Shown: positions 1-13,991 of the stretch, piece after piece
Numbering within the stretch: position 1 is the stretch's first letter
How the letters are laid out: every line of letters begins with the position of its first letter
Source of the DNA: Cinclus cinclus
Taxonomy: Eukaryota; Chordata; Aves; Passeriformes; Cinclidae
Direction: 5' to 3'
DNA length: 64,000 nucleotides
NCBI RefSeq assembly: GCF_963662255.1
Contig: NC_085052.1
Coordinates: forward strand, 7,071,307-7,135,306
Position numbers and translations under genes: made by a program
The notes under the pieces: model-generated
What the model saw: the letters and a program-made list of their open reading frames with translations, nothing else
Told to the model about the DNA's origin: nothing
The model's database searches: none

Positions 1-3000
1 GGAAAACTTCAGTAAAGGGCCATCTATAATTCCTTCTCATTCTCATTTCATCAGCAAGCCAAAAGAAAGAGTTCTGTCTTAAAATTTAGGAAAGCTCAAA
101 AATAGTCTCCACTCCACCCCGCTATACAACTACCTTTGCTCTTCGTTTAAGTTCAGTGTAGTTCACTGCTTAGTAACAACTCATTGTGACACCTCAGTAA
201 GACCCTACCATGCCTCCCAGGCCATTCAAAAAAGCAGATCTCTGTTGAGAGGTTCTTCTAAAGCAAGATAAAGCCAAAATAAAACAACAAAAAAAAAGCT
301 CCCAGTTCCCCCCCTTATAAACACTGGGGCATTATTGCTTAGCATATTTGTTCCCCATGACTGAGCCTCAAGTCCTCAAGTCACAAGGCCAATACCTTCC
401 ATGACAAACAGATTTTATCAGCAATAACTTTGCTGCTACCAAGGCTAACAAAAAGGCAAAACAAGAAGAGGACTAAATGGTGGGAAAGCCTATTGAAAGA
501 AAAGACGGCTCCAGTAGAAAAATGGGCTGTGTTAGGGGAAGGTGAGATGTTCACACTGCATACAGCAGTTTCCCTTCTCTGTATTCTTTGTCCTTTTCCT
601 GTATCTGGCTGGCTTCCTTGAAACATCTGATAGCAGGAAGGTAACACTGACCTAAATGTCTCCAGAAATCTGCTTGCCTATTAGTAATTCCCTAGAGAAA
701 AATGTAAAGAAAATCAAACACTAGACTTCACATCCTGAGCAAGCCTGGTTATGCATATTTAATAAAAGGAAACACACATTAAGATAAAACTGGTTGTCCA
801 TGGAAACTGCATATCTATCTTTAAAAAAAAATTAAAAAATAAAAAAACAAACAGCACCCCATACTAAATTTTACATATGATTTTCTTTTACGTTCAGTTT
901 CCCTCTATCACTTTTGGTGTTATGTATTGGCTGTCAGAGATCCTCAGTGCTTGCCTGTTACTTTGGCATCTCCAGGATGATCTCAGCTCTGAGATCTGTC
1001 ATGTACCATACACAGCTCAGGCTGCACACAGTCTTTTCTGCACCAGCCAAACATAGGCTGCAGCAAAACACTGAGCAGGATGCCCTGCCCCCAGGATTAA
1101 GAGCTCTTCAGTAACTTCTTTTGTAGGAGGTTAGAGGAGGGGAAAAAAAACCCCAATGAAACAAAATGGCATGAGGAAGCCAGAAGCAGCCTGTGCTCAC
1201 AAAGTGAGAAGGAGGAGCTGTGCTCTGAGCTCTCACTGGTCCCCGTCCTCACACTCTGCAGGTGCAGGGGATAGACAAGGAATATGGACATATGTCACAG
1301 GGACATGAGGATCATTCACACGTTATTTAAAGCAATATCCTGGGCCCACAGTGCTAGAGCAGTTCAAAGCTACAGCCAGCAGCTGTCCTGGAGCTTTATA
1401 TGGGGGCTGCAGCTCTGAAAGCCGGGGTTCATGCTCAGGACAGAGCATCAAGCACTTGCGTGTGGGGGATCAACAAACACTGAATCATCCTGTGGTTCTC
1501 TCAGCTCCAGCTCCCAGAGCAGTGCTGAGCACCAAGCAGTGCTCAATGAGCCTCTTTGTTCCCAGCACCAGCTGCTGGGCAACGTGGAGAGAGCTGCAGC
1601 AAGCAGAGGTTTGCAAGAGATGCCTGCGTGGAGACAGACAGCAAAAGAGCAGTGTTACAATTAGCACAGGGTGTGCAGACAAACTTCTATCAAAATGAAA
1701 GCAAAAGCTGGCTTCTTCAGCATTTTACCTTTAACAAAACAGGCAAATATGCCAACTCCATCAGCTGGCACTAGTGCAGCTCTGGGAAAACAGTGAGTTT
1801 TACACACCAGGACATACTGAGTGATACTCAAAGGCACCACCTAATTTGTGGGGATAGCAAAGGTCGCCATGGACTACTTGACCTCTTCCAGTCTGTTTCC
1901 ATATGGATCCTACTGTATAAATTGTCATAGCACTCAGCAGCTTGGAGGATCAAGACCTTACCATAGAAAAGCACTATCCTGTGCTATCACCTTATTAACA
2001 TTGTTTCCAATAGAGTCGTGATTTTCTCCTCTTCAGTAACTAGGAAATTAAATCCAGTCCCTACTGCATTTTTAATGGCAGCAAGAATTTCCACAGTGGG
2101 ATCAGACATCTAAACAAAGAGCAGCAGTTTCCCACCTCGCTCCACAGAGCACTGGCAAACCCAACCTCTACCCTCCTCACCCTCCTCTTCCAAGTCACAT
2201 TCTTTCTCTAGCTGTTGCTTTTCATTTAACTTGCTCTTAAGGAAAGACATCCCAGTTAACCAATTACTAGACAAACATAACCACACACAGCTAAACAATG
2301 CAAATGGATTCCCTTCTTCATCAAGGACACTTACTTCAGGGTTCACTATGCATTCATGAGCACATTGGTTTCTTCCCTCCTTCTGTGTTTATCTCGAACA
2401 AGAGAGAAGTTTTATCCTGTTCCCATTATCACACCAAGCATCCATAAACTAATTCCATGGCTTGATTCTCCTTACTTTCCTGAAATTAGGCACCTGCAAA
2501 GTCTGCATGTTGAAGCTCCACTGCTGCAGGTGGAGCCATTCAGGAGCAGAGCTACAAGCTCAAGCAGCAAGGAGAGGCTACCTGGCATTGTCCATATCAC
2601 CCCACTGGTGCTGCTCAGATCTCGGACTTCCCACACTGTTTTTCAACACTATTCTTAAGCTTTTCTGGAAAGTACTCTGGCCTGTGTGTCCATGGTGGAC
2701 AAGATGACCTGGCCAAGATAATTGCATGGGAAATCTGCATATTGCACACGCCAAGGATTTCATGACTGGCATTCTGCCCACCTTACATGGACAAGGCTGA
2801 TTGATACGGGCTGCACAGTCAAAGCACAAACTTGTGGGTGGTCCCATGCATCAGGTGTGGGATCACCCACAGATCAGACACAATGGCCTGTTCCAGGAGC
2901 TGATGAGTCCTGGCAGCCTGTGGAAAACAGGGGCTCAAAAACCTTCAGTGCAGCAGTACCAGACATACTCAGGTGAACGTGTCAGCTGAGGAGGACAGGT

Positions 3001-6000
3001 GGCAGGAGGAAGGGAAGAATGTTCTACGTGTTCTAGCAGCAAGGATACAACGACACACAGGAAGCTGCTGGGAACCAGAATATCAAACTATGGGCTGGTA
3101 GGCACCGCATTCCACTTATTATTTATTCCATTTGTAATTTTTTTGGTCATCTGTTTTGTTCCCAGCACTGAGTTCTTTCTCTGTGACTTGCCAAGGATAC
3201 ATTCTAAATAGATTTCTTCCCTTTAGGGTAAGAAATGGGTTAAGTGAGCTTAGAAGTAGGTTTATTCTCCAACCAGCATCTGTATGCCATAATAAAGTCA
3301 GATAACTGTATTACTGGGGTAGCTTGAAAACAGACTAAATCTGCTGGCTGTTTTTGCTAAATCCACAGCTAAATGATTTTTGAGGGGGATGTTTTCATGG
3401 GAGATAAAAGATTAAAATCAGTGATAGGACTGTCTGAAGACTGAAGTTTCATTTTATCGCCACAAAAAATCAGGAGTCAGCTATTCCAGTCACTGTCTAT
3501 TAAATTTTGGTTCAAAAATGTCACTTGTACTCACAGCAGTGCTGAAAAGACTATTTATCTGAATCCAAGTGTAGCATAAAGATTCTCTTGGAATCTTTTG
3601 TTTATTGGATGAGATAAGCATATGTAAGTAATGCCATTTATTGCAATAAAAAAGGACTAGGTGATATGAAACTGAAACTGTGATATGTGACAAAAATTAA
3701 TAACAGTAATCATAAATGGTTATGAGAATGGTGTGAGGTCTAAAGATAACACAGGCATGCTGTTAGATATCAATCTGATTTAGGGAATTTAGGAGAAAAG
3801 TGCCTGACAGTTCAAAAAGGGAAAATTATCATCTCTTCCAAACACTTTTCAAGAATGGCAACCAGAGTTTAATGCTCTAAATTATGAACTTTGCTGTCAG
3901 AGCATGGTGATGGGTCTGTAGCACTTCTAAATCTGAGTCAGAACCCTGAGAAGTGATATAGTCATACAAAATGAAAGTTAGTTAAAGGGTTCACAGTCTA
4001 AAGGGATGCATATTTCACCTTCCTGATTTCACAATACTGTGACCTTTTTTTCCAGAAATAAAAGCTTCTATAAAATGCCCCCAAGGACTTAGTTTTGGCC
4101 CAGGTAGCCAGTGAGTGGTTCCTCAGTTCTGTATCCATGGGGCATCTGTACCCCAAGAAAAGTTAACAAGGGTTAGGCAACGTTGCTGTCCACAGTAACA
4201 TGGGTGACAGGAATAGATGGTCCTTGATGTGCTAGTCCTAAAATCCTGATTTTCCAATCAGTCTTCCTTTGCAGCTGGCTCTGTCTAGAGACTCCTGAGA
4301 GAGGAATTAGGATTAAATTTTTCTTTCTAGACACTATTCCCTTTAAACACAGATCTAGCTGTAAAGCACAACTAAGTAGAAATGAACCCTCGCTCATTTT
4401 CTCTTTGCAACTAACTTCTTTTATAAAGAGCTTAGTCTCCAGTTCAGCTAAGCCTTTAATTGTGTGCTTAACTTTAAGTATGTGCTTAATGTCAATGGGA
4501 CATATGGGTAAGTATGAAACTATGTGTTTCATTGAATAGACTAACTTACCTCAAACACTTTAATGTTTTTGCTGAACTGAGGCCCTGGCGAACAAAATAA
4601 GGAAAAGCATTTAATGGGATATTGAAAAGTTTACTAGTATCAGTTGGTAAAACTAGTATTTAAAGTCTTTTTCTCCTGAGTGGTATAATTACATCAATAA
4701 CTCATTTCAGTTCAGCCTAGAAGGAAAGACTTCTTTGAACGTTAATTGAAATGTTGGAGCTTAAACTAGGTAAGTGAGGTCTTTGCTTTTGGGTGTCTTT
4801 GATCAGAATGTCAGAGATGTTTGGATAGTTATTGCCATTACATCAGTGCTCATGACCTTGCCATTGAAACATATATACATATCCTCTCTCATTCACTGCA
4901 TTTCCAGGATTACTCCATTCCTGTAGGTATTCAGCCAGAAAAGTGATTGAGTGAGAAATAGAAAAGAATGCCATAAACCCAACGCAGGCACTCACCAGGA
5001 TTCCAGGGCTGCTGTGATGGCACCCTGCTGAGATCCTTGTCCTGATTTATGTACACTCTCCTTACTGAGCAGTGTTAATCACGGCTCTGAAGCAACGGAG
5101 AGGTATGAAATGATGAACACCCTCTCATTGCTGCTTCTGTTCTTGAGCTTGGGAAATTTATCTTTCACAAGTTTCTGTGCTTAAGTACTTTCTTTCACAA
5201 GTAGTTCAGTCATTGCATTTAGCAATGTTTGCTCTGAAACCGAACGTACCCTGAATCAACTGGGGTGGGCAGTTTTTGAAAAGCTATACCTGGCAGACAA
5301 AAGCATTCTGCCTTTTGGCAGCTCTCCTTCCTTTCCTGTCCCTGAGCTCGCCCTGAAGCAGAATGAGGTGTTGCCCTGTAAAAAAGAGTAAATGCTATAT
5401 GCAGGAAGAGTGTTTCTCTTCTCTCTTGCCTTATCCAAATGTGTCCTGTTCTTGTCTGTCCTATAGCTATTGCATCATATTCAGCCTCGACTTGTCCTCT
5501 AAATCTTGCCAGAATCTACATTTTGCTCTTCAACTAAAATTAATGACCACACCTATTCATCCTTCTGACATGTCTGTTCTCATTACTCCTTCATCCTTTG
5601 ACCCTTTCTGGTGTCATTACCCTACTAATATCTTTTACCCTGTGTGTCTTCACCTGCTCTTTCGTATGACAGTACAAAGCAGTACTAGAGAGTCAAACAT
5701 TTTCTAATGGCTCACTAATATTTTTCTTTATTTCATTCCCGTGACAGGCCACAGAAATATAGAGCAGTTATACCAATATTTCAAAAAAGTCTCAGCAAAA
5801 CTCTTTTATCTAATGGCTATGGTTTTATTTCACAATCTAGGCTACATTTCAAAGAAAAGAGAAAGTCAGTGGCAAGTTAAAAAGGATGATAAACAATGCA
5901 GATCTATGATAAGCAATATGCCAATAATTATGTTATTACTGCATACAGTTTTCAGTGCCATGCCTTCCCAGTTTGTTTCCTTCAGCAATTTGGGACAGTT

Positions 6001-9000
6001 TAGACAGTTAGCAGAAACTCATGTCACTGCTCCTCTGTTTTCCTTTTTAAATTCTGATACATAATATTTGTGTTGCAGCTCTCACTAGAGGTTTCTTGGT
6101 TCTTTTAAAAACTTCACTTGGAGATTTAAAATTGAATGAAGCACATATTCCTATAGGTCTTTCATTTTGTAAACATTTTCTTCTTCAAACAAAAATCTGC
6201 ATTCTGGGTCATATTTGGAGATTTGTAATGTCTCTTTAATGGATTGTAAAACCAAAGGGATCATTACGATAATCTATTTTAAATTAACTTCTGTTTAAAC
6301 AATAGTACATTTTTCAAAAAGATATTCAGGGGGGAAAATACATTCTGATACTAGATAAACTGCTCTGGTAATCAATTACCCTGACTTTGAAAACACTGTG
6401 GTTTTTTAAAGTCTGTATTTTTTTAGCTCCAGCTTCCATCAGTAAGATACTGTTAATCCTTTTGGTGCTGTGTTCAGGCATATTCAGAATTGTGAAACGG
6501 GTATTTTATGTAGATATTGAAGACTGGTATCAATCCACCTATTAACCCACTCTTAGATAAATCGGATAGATTAATTTTCTTAAATCACAGGTTATTAGAA
6601 TTCCTCTTCAACAGGCTTAGAATCATTGCTTTGTTCCTCTCTGAACCTTTTATCTTTTTTTTTTTTCCTTTGGGTTTTTTCTTCATGTGAGCAAACAAGA
6701 TCTGGACAGAGAATGCTAGCAATTATCTCAGTCATGCCATGAACTCATCTCCCTCCTGCTTGACATTCACTGCTTACCCATTCAAAGCTAATGTTTTTCT
6801 CTCAGCCATTATATTGTACAGGGAGCTCACATTCAGACACTACCTATCACAAACCCTAAATCTTCATCACTATCACTGTATTTCAAGGGTACTTTTCTGC
6901 TATTCTGTACATGTGACTGGAATTTTTTGTTCCCAAGCATATGACTTTGTATTTGTCTGTATTAAAATGCATATTGTTCAGATGAGCTCACCTTATGAAA
7001 TTATGCAAATCCAGAACACAGAAATGATCACTTCTGTCATTATTTACCACTCCACTAATTTTTATGACACCCACAATATTTACTAGCAGAGATTTTGTAT
7101 TTTCTTCCAGATTAGTGCTAAAGAATAACTAACATTAGGCCAAGAACAGATTACTGCAATAGGATGCAGATTTTCAACCACAGTACTTTTGAAACCCATC
7201 TACTAAATACATCTTTCAGCCAAAGCAGAAAATGGTTTGGAATGAGCTCAATATACTCCATAAAACAGTGGGGAAAGGTTAAGCTGTTTTAAACAATAAA
7301 AATCCAGCTGACCAGGCAATAGATTGCAAGCTATTGTTGCCATCTAATAACATTTTAGACTATCCAGTCATAAAGCTTGAATATCATCATGGGAATAAAG
7401 ACAAAACCACATTGTGCAGCTAGAAGAAACCCAGTCCCTTAGAAATAATGCAAGACAGCTTTCTCCTTCAAATGCACTAATCTGAGTAGCTCTGTGATAA
7501 ATGCGACATGGTAATATTCAGTTAAAAACTTTTCAAATCCTATTTGTTGGGTAGAGAGAGGTATCTGCCCCCAAAATTCAAGCAAAACTTGGGGAGTGTT
7601 TTCACTCTGGAAGGGATGCACAGAGGCAGCACCACATATGCATCTCCCATCTCAGGAATGGCCTAACATATATGGTAGCATCACAATAACCTAATTCTGT
7701 CCTTTCTTTTTCTTAGTCAGCACAGCACACAGTAATCTCACATGAGCCTGCATCTTGCAAGTTATGCAGGGTTTTGGCAGAACTGTCACTTCCCTTACAA
7801 TACAATGCATTGGGGCTTGTGTTCATTATTAAAGAAATAGCATTTTCCAGGATTAGTCAGTCCAATGAAACACTTTAGGTCTAATTTTTAGTGATATATC
7901 TGGGTCATATTTCATTATCTGATATACTTGGAAGCTGTATATTTATCTAATCTTGTAGTAGAAGGGATACAATTACTAAGATATCAGAATAACTCTAGAA
8001 ACTGTGTTTCTACTGGCTTGGACACAACTATTTAGTAAGAAAAATCAGTTGAAAAAAATAATTGCCAGAGGTTTTGTATGGATTTCAGAACTGCTTGCCA
8101 AGAAACTCCTCTATTTCCACTCCTCCAGCCTTTCAGGCTGAGTCTTATCTTACTATCCAAGAAAGTCAAATAGCCTGGATTCTTATTGCCTTCTATTTTC
8201 ATCACTTTAAATGGAAAAATAAATATTATTTCCTTTTTTTGGCTTTTCAGCAATTTAGTCAAATAGCTGTGGTCTGTCTTGCTTGTTACCATGATCCGCA
8301 TGCCACAATCCAGACAAATCAATCTGGTCCCATGGTACTGCTACAAGAGAGGTCACAACTTGCTTTTTGTCTTAGTCATCTGCATTGATGTAGGACCTGT
8401 CATAATTCATTTTAAATGGGGATTGAAGATCTAAGCCTTTGTACCTTATCACCACAGTTTTGTTCACAGACTCCAGAAGTCTTTACAGGTTAGATATATG
8501 CAATATTTCTTCCCTCTGCTATTTTTACTTGCTGTTACAGGATTCAGCCAGTAATCTATATGCTAAAAGGGGAAATACAGCATTTGTAACAGCCCTTTCC
8601 TTTCCATATAATGTACATCTAAAGAAAATTAGTATAATGAATAAAAGCGTTTGAAATATGACTTGAGAGTCTCCTGCTATTAAATATTATAGACTTTCTT
8701 ACTGCCAATAACATGACATAGGTATTTAAGTATTCTTTAACTTCAGAAGCTTTTACCAGGTTAAACATTTTTGCTCAAGGAATAATATGTTTTAACAACT
8801 CCAGCATGTGCATACCATTTGATAGCCCAGAGCTTCATGGAAGCAATAGAGGTTTAAAGGTAATAAGTCTCTATTTTATGCAGGGGGAGAACTACCTTGA
8901 CATGCTCACATTGTGCAGGTACTGGGGTTTCCAGGTGCAAAACAGAATTAGACAGATGGGGTGGCACTGTTAAGAAAACTGAGTTTAGTCACATGAATTG

Positions 9001-11636
9001 CATTTTCTAAAAGGGGAAACATAAAATCACTCTTTCATTATCCTTGCATCTGACAAAATGCATTATCATATGATTTTGCTTGAACAGTGTAAAGACCGTT
9101 CAAAACAGATACAATTGCAAATCAGGAAAGATCACACTTATGTGGAGCCCTGACAACGTGATCTCATCAAGCTAGAACTTGAAATTGCAAGTGTCACTTC
9201 AGATAAGATCAGAGAACATTTCCTGTCCCAGTGATGTGACATTATCAGGTTTGAGACTGCAGCAAAGCCACATGCACAATTTTGTGAACTAACAAGGCAG
9301 ATTGAGAACACACTGGTTGGCAGGATATTTTAGATCCTGAGATTGCCTTGAGCTGGGCATAATTACAGCTCATTTTTTGCACATGGGAGAGCCATCTCGA
9401 AGACGAAAAGAGCAGGGTATTCACTGAAGAAAGAAAAATGTTGATCTTTCAATTAGCATAAGTTCAAACATCTGAACTGTACTTCACAGTGTACAGACAG
9501 CTTTTGGTGAAAAAAGTAATTTTCTGTAAGGCAACTCTTCTGTGGCTGTGCTTCCATTTGTTGGGAATCATATAGAATTCTGCTTTTAACTGTTATATAT
9601 TTAAGCTTACTTGCAAGAAAAACCCCAAATAAACAAATAAACAAGCAAGAAAACAAACCAACCCCTGCTGCTCTTAAACTACTTAAAGTTCACCCTTAAG
9701 ATAGGTCATTAGGAATTTATTAGAAGGACTTTTTTGTTCATTTTGACTTCTCAACTATGAAATAAACACATTGTTCACAGCCATAAAGAAAGAAGGCCAG
9801 AAGCCAGTTAAACTTCTTGTCTCTCTGCCTATTTTTGCCACTGTTTACCGCTTAGTAGACAGGTACTAGAAGGTAGGTACCAGTCCAAAAGGTTTCATGC
9901 ATTAAAAGCTGTGATAAGGAAGATGCTGGAGGTCACATAAGAATCAGTAAACTGAAAATGTTTCCCAGCACCAAAAACCTCAAAGGTATTAAATGCTTCT
10001 CGTGATCTGGAAATTTCTTAGCACCTACAATTTATTTTTAATTGAACTGTTGCTAAAATACTGCTTGTTCAGGAGGATTCACTTTTTGGATGTAAATGTC
10101 CTTCTTGGCTTTAACTCTGTCATGTGGCTACAGATTCCTGGAAGTCAAGGCTTTTGAGCACCTCCCCTCTGTTGAAGCCATAGGAGTAGAATGTACACAT
10201 TTGTATTTCCATGATGGAAGACACAAAGTCTATAAAGTCTATCGTGGTAACGCAGCTGGAGGAGACAGAACTGTGAAATGCTTTTGCCTCAAAGCTATAA
10301 ATAAATGTACTTAGGAATAAAACATTATTTTATCAAGCATATACATGGTCTCGTCAGAAACCATGTGATTTCATGTAGCATGGGCTGCAGTATTTGAAAT
10401 ACTAATTCCATGGGCAGAAGTTTACAGTACCTTATTTTACCCAATGTATGCATGGAGTGTGATACAAAATAATTTAAAAATTAACATTTAAATGGAGAGC
10501 ATCCAATCACCCACAAAACCAGTACTTTTTCCCAGTGACTCCCCAGCATATTAAGACTGTAATGATTGACAACTTCCTATATAATGTTTGACAAAACAGA
10601 AAACTACTTCAGTGCATAACTAAAAAAAATATGGTGAATGTGTTTTAACATCATGGGTCTTGTTTCAGCTCCTCATTTTTGCACAAATGTTCACATCAGA
10701 TGAAGAAAAAACTGCCATGCATTCTTCATGTTCACAAACTTTCTTGCATTGATTAACACAACATTTTATGAAACCTGTAAGAACAAAGTTAAATGAACAA
10801 GAAGTGAAAACTTATGATGGATGTGTCCCTCCTAGCATTTAGATCTTTTCCACTTGATTAAAAATTCCTAGTTCCTCTTCACTGAATTGTTTAGTTTTTT
10901 AGCAGTCTCTGTCCTGATTAAAACAAATTAGCATCAAAGATCCCCAGCTGAATGAGGAATCATTAATTGAGAAACATGCAATGCTCCTTAATTACCTTAG
11001 AACAGTCAGAGAACAAATAATCTTGGGTTTCAAAGGGGTTTGCACGCACTGTGCACCGTGGGCTTATTCTCTGTGTCTGCTGGAATAAAAGTAGACTTGC
11101 CTATACCACTGAGGGAATATCAGTACAAGCCTCAGTAAACACATTCTGGATTGTTTATCTAAAGTGGAGAAAAACATAGGGAGGCAATGGCTGACTGGGA
11201 GAGATAGATGTTTCCATTTATTATGTTGACCATAGTTTTTGATTTGCTTTGCATATTCCAACATTGACTGGAAAAGAATGAAAGGTATTTGTTATTGATA
11301 CATATTGAAAAAATGTGGGAGCTGGAGCAGGAGTGCTTTGCTCAGAAGCACCTAAGAAAATGTCAGACATGGAGGTGCAAAGGGTAACCATGCACTTTGA
11401 AACAGCAGGGGGAAAAGGCAAAAAAATCACAGAAGCTGGCTCAAAAGGAATCTAAGGATTATTTGCTATGTCTTGGTCACTTGTTCCATGTTACACAGCT
11501 CTTCTGATTGTTTTGTTTAAGCTACGACTCAGGTCAGTTAGTGCCAGCCTTTCTAGGAGGAGTAACTAACTGACTTTGTTAAGGGCACAATACACTTACT
11601 AATATGATTATCTTAACATTTGTTTTGCTTCACCAG
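1..11636. other. Non-coding stretch, no gene recognised
   Basis: AT-rich sequence with stops in all frames every few tens of codons. Two visibly GC-richer patches (about 1340-1700 and 2350-3060) carry reading frames of 60-115 codons, but none resembles a known protein. They lack a convincing pairing of splice sites with an open frame. A consensus-like acceptor with a long pyrimidine run occurs near 4055 and a donor near 4113, enclosing about 55 nt open in one frame; this is expected by chance. No recognisable transposon 3' end, tRNA or long tandem repeat was seen. Confidence 0.6.
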
Positions 11637-11879
11637 CTCTCAGAAGAAATGCTGCAGGAAAACGTCGCTCAATGGCACCGAGTGTGCTCCCAGAGTGGGG
11701 CTGTTACTTACATTGCTTCGGTGCTAAGGCTAATCCAGCAAGTGTTACTAACCTCAGAACTGGACAGGAAAACAAAATGCTGTGCAGAGCTACCTGAGCT
11801 CGCTGGGAACAAGCTGGCTTGTCCCAGTGCCAGGCTCCTGTGCTCTCTCATGGAGCTAATTAGCTCTGCAGAGCAGTAA
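11637..11879 (+). CDS. Candidate coding exon, unidentified protein
   Basis: I do not recognise the product. A good acceptor (tttgttttgcttcaccag) ends at 11636. It is followed by 80 open codons to a TAA at 11877-11879. A donor-like GCA|gtaagc sits at 11876, so this could be an internal exon ending at 11875 or a terminal exon. The stretch is visibly richer in G+C than its flanks and has five CpGs (two in acgtcgct, plus caccgag, ttcggt and ctcgct), unusual in this window. The peptide begins LSEEMLQENVAQWHRVC and has a leucine-rich helical look (SVLRLIQQVLL). There is no partner exon in compatible phase nearby. It could equally be a chance open frame in a GC-richer patch. Confidence 0.25.
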   Translation, partial: LSEEMLQENVAQWHRVCSQSGAVTYIASVLRLIQQVLLTSELDRKTKCCAELPELAGNKLACPSARLLCSLMELISSAEQ

Positions 11880-12094
11880 GCTATTAGCAGGGATGCAGGA
11901 CAGTGCTGATGCCCCTCTGGAACCCAGACTAACTCACCTAGAATTATCTGGAGAGATTTGTACCATACTACAGATGCTTTGTAAGGGTATCCTCACAGTC
12001 AAGGGAAAACAAAAAGCAAAGAGAAACAAAACCCTGATGCAATGGAATATATTTGCAGCTGACATAATAAGATGATCCCAGTAAATATAAACAC

Positions 12095-12095
12095 C

Positions 12096-12122
<27 letters not shown>
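12095..12122. repeat. (AT)n dinucleotide microsatellite
   Basis: About fourteen uninterrupted AT units, following an ordinary AT-rich stretch. Likely length-polymorphic. Confidence 0.95.
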
Positions 12123-12127
<5 letters not shown>

Positions 12128-13991
12128 CATCATTTTAAAGATGAGTCCCTACACCACAGGAAAGGTTTGGGCTTGCTGACAAGTTCTATAAATCTGTGCC
12201 ATTACTCTGGATTTTACAATGACTTTTTTTCTGATATGGATACATCAGAAGGGCAATTTTAAGATCAAGTAAAGAACTTGATCTAAATATCTCATCCTGC
12301 CATTAGTCTAGAAACTGAGGGGCAGGGGTGGCACATCCAACCACTTATGCTAAAACCACTTTGCTTGATTTCTTTCCAGTCCACAGCCATGAAATTTCTG
12401 TTTAACTGGAAGCCTGAAGGTCTCAGAGATTTCACTGGGGCTCATTCTTCTCCCTGATAAGGATAGTATCCACTCATAAAGCAAAATCCCCTTTAGCTAT
12501 TCGATGTAAAACTAGAAAGGAAAGGAAAGTTGGAAAACTCCTGAAGCCTTTAGAAGACAGCACACTCTTAATGCAAAGAGACATTTTACGTATTCACAAG
12601 CAAGATCAACGACCTTGAGCCAAACTAATACTTCTGTAGGTGAGGTCCATATATATACATTTATGTGTGTCTGTTTGTCTGTGAGCACAAATGTACCATC
12701 TGGAGTAAATATGAGGTAGATAAGCACTTTATTTTGTCTCTTCTCCTGTGTATATCACACTCCTAACAGCCAAGGGAGAAATCAGAAATCTGAATATCCT
12801 GTTGTTTCCTGGTTTAACCTTTACTTATTTAGAATTTAGTGATGCTGGTTTTGTTGTTGAAGTTATAATCTTAATGGGTACATCTACTGATGCCCTTCCT
12901 GTTGGCCTTCATTTTTAGGGACTATAAACTGAACAAGTTGATATTCCCAGACAGCAAAACCATTGCTTGCACATTGCACTGTCACAGGAACACAAATAAA
13001 GAAACCTTTGCAATCTTATGTTGTTTGCCATCAAAGCAAGGCTTTGCAAAGCAGGCAAAAGACACCCAGGCCCCAAAGCACTCCTTTTGGATTGGTAATT
13101 CTTACAAAAAAGGCAGTTTGTTGTAACAGAAGGTTGAACAATGACAAGGCAAATGGCAAGTTCTGAGAGCATCAATTTTAAGCTACCGTTATGCTGCACA
13201 ATTTTAAAGTCCTCTTTTGAAAAACTGATTTGTTTATTAAATAAACTAAATGATAATGTAGCCTACCATTAGCAATTTCAGTGTCTTAGTCATGAAGAGA
13301 ACATAAAGTTGTATGTTTTCCTTTTTATGAGACTGGGAGAGGCACAGTGAGAGGCAAACCCTATGAAATGGCAATCTGGTTAAGTAATAAAAGAATAATA
13401 TATAATATAATATTTTTTTTTAAATTTAAAAATAAATAAATTTACTGTAATATGATTCACCGGCTTAAAATTTAGATTTCTCAAACATTCCCCTCTAACC
13501 CTCCAAATATTTGAGAAAACAACTCCCAGGTCTATTGCACCACAGAAATTAGGCAATGATTTAGCACAAAAGCTCTAGCTAGAGTTGCTTGGACCTTGGC
13601 ATAAAATAATACCTTGGACACACATTTGACACTTTAAGCTCTGCTGACTGTAAAAACCTGGGCAGGCTAAAGGAGTGGGGTCATATTAAAGCAATATTAC
13701 TTGGAATTCAAGGCCTTTTCTTCATAAAGAGGAGCAAATTCTTAGAAAATGCTTGACTAAATCTTGGGAAGGCAGATAGTAGAGGGGTCCAAGGAAAGGA
13801 TGGACCCTGAGGTCATGGAACATTTTGAGTGCATATGGTACAAGAAAAGCCCCAAATATGGAACAGCTGGCTGGATATTAAAACTGTAAATGTCTCTACA
13901 GGAGACAGCCTCGTCCCAGCAGAGATGAACACACATGCTACAAGGAAAACTTGCACATTCTGAACATTTAGAAAAACTCTGAGTAGCAGCT
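12123..13991. other. Non-coding stretch, no gene recognised
   Basis: AT-rich sequence with no supported gene. A run of almost pure A/T occurs at about 13390-13445. The segment just 5' of the LINE relic (about 13750-13990) might hold its further-decayed 5' part, but I could not match endonuclease motifs in it. Confidence 0.55.

Noticed and set aside
2578..2847. Minus-strand frame with several Cys pairs (LCFDCAARI...CPC...CAIC), possibly zinc-finger-like
   Set aside because: The spacing does not match a known zinc-finger pattern, there are no paired splice sites, and the length is within chance.
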